64,000 nt of DNA from CAVQRC01 sp963715045 (GTDB taxonomy: Bacteria; Planctomycetota; Planctomycetia; Pirellulales; Lacipirellulaceae): positions 310,001 to 374,000 of the forward strand of contig CAVQRC010000014.1 in assembly GCA_963715045.1 (NCBI GenBank). Reading direction: 5' to 3'. Position 1 is the first letter of the stretch, and every line of letters starts with the position of its first letter. The notes under the pieces were generated by a model, which ran no database searches, was not told the DNA's origin, and was given only the letters and a program-made list of their open reading frames with translations. Position numbers and translations under genes: made by a program. Of this stretch, positions 64,000-64,000 are shown one piece after another.

Positions 64000-64000
64000 G

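Overview
The window is about 62% G+C and almost certainly comes from a member of the Planctomycetota, probably Pirellulales-like. Supporting signs are a DUF1559 prepilin-like protein followed by a small lipoprotein, many PEP-CTERM secreted proteins, dockerin-like EF-hand repeats beside a choice-of-anchor Q / beta-helix adhesin, an N-terminal LEDRRLLA motif, a PQQ-propeller protein starting WPRFRGPNG, and a Cys-rich outer-membrane barrel typical of the group.

0-33.7 kb is a mostly ordinary chromosomal segment of small operons. In order it holds: a thioredoxin-fold lipoprotein with an in-frame UGA, read here as selenocysteine, plus a BaiN-like flavoprotein; a DUF4432 sugar-epimerase-like protein plus an amidase; a vanadium-haloperoxidase-like PEP-CTERM protein plus a TIM-barrel isomerase; a PQQ/TPR protein; a multi-PAS histidine kinase with a FixJ-like regulator; an outer-membrane barrel; an aldolase plus a Ski2-like helicase; a YpdA-like flavoprotein; tsaB; a phosphoesterase; yidC-mnmE; an M28 peptidase; apbE; a Gfo/Idh/MocA oxidoreductase; a zinc peptidase; and tRNA-Leu(UAG).

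33.7-54 kb is an accessory, rearranged region. It has a tandem run of PEP-CTERM LamG-like proteins with near-identical terminators, broken beta-helix/dockerin adhesins on both strands, a frameshifted membrane TIR protein, two copies of a 66-aa gene, integrase relics, a RAYT transposase relic with two REP-like units, and several dispersed repeat families. A DUF1559/lipoprotein pair sits near 50 kb.

54-64 kb carries more PEP-CTERM proteins. Two homologous leader-plus-gene blocks flank a TrkA/TrkH potassium uptake operon, and one of these genes is an internal-deletion derivative of a neighbour. The right end cuts a minus-strand gene.

The most interesting single item is the UGA at 1731-1733. It occupies the first position of a would-be CxxC motif (W-U-P-I-C) and is followed 21 nt later by a perfect 7-bp hairpin with a GUU loop, as expected for a bacterial SECIS. 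A second global signal is that recognisable genes are repeatedly interrupted by frame changes equivalent to one extra base (BaiN, YidC, M28, ApbE, DUF1559, TIR, several PEP-CTERM genes). This suggests either systematic indel errors in the assembly or recent decay, so split genes here should be read as single loci.
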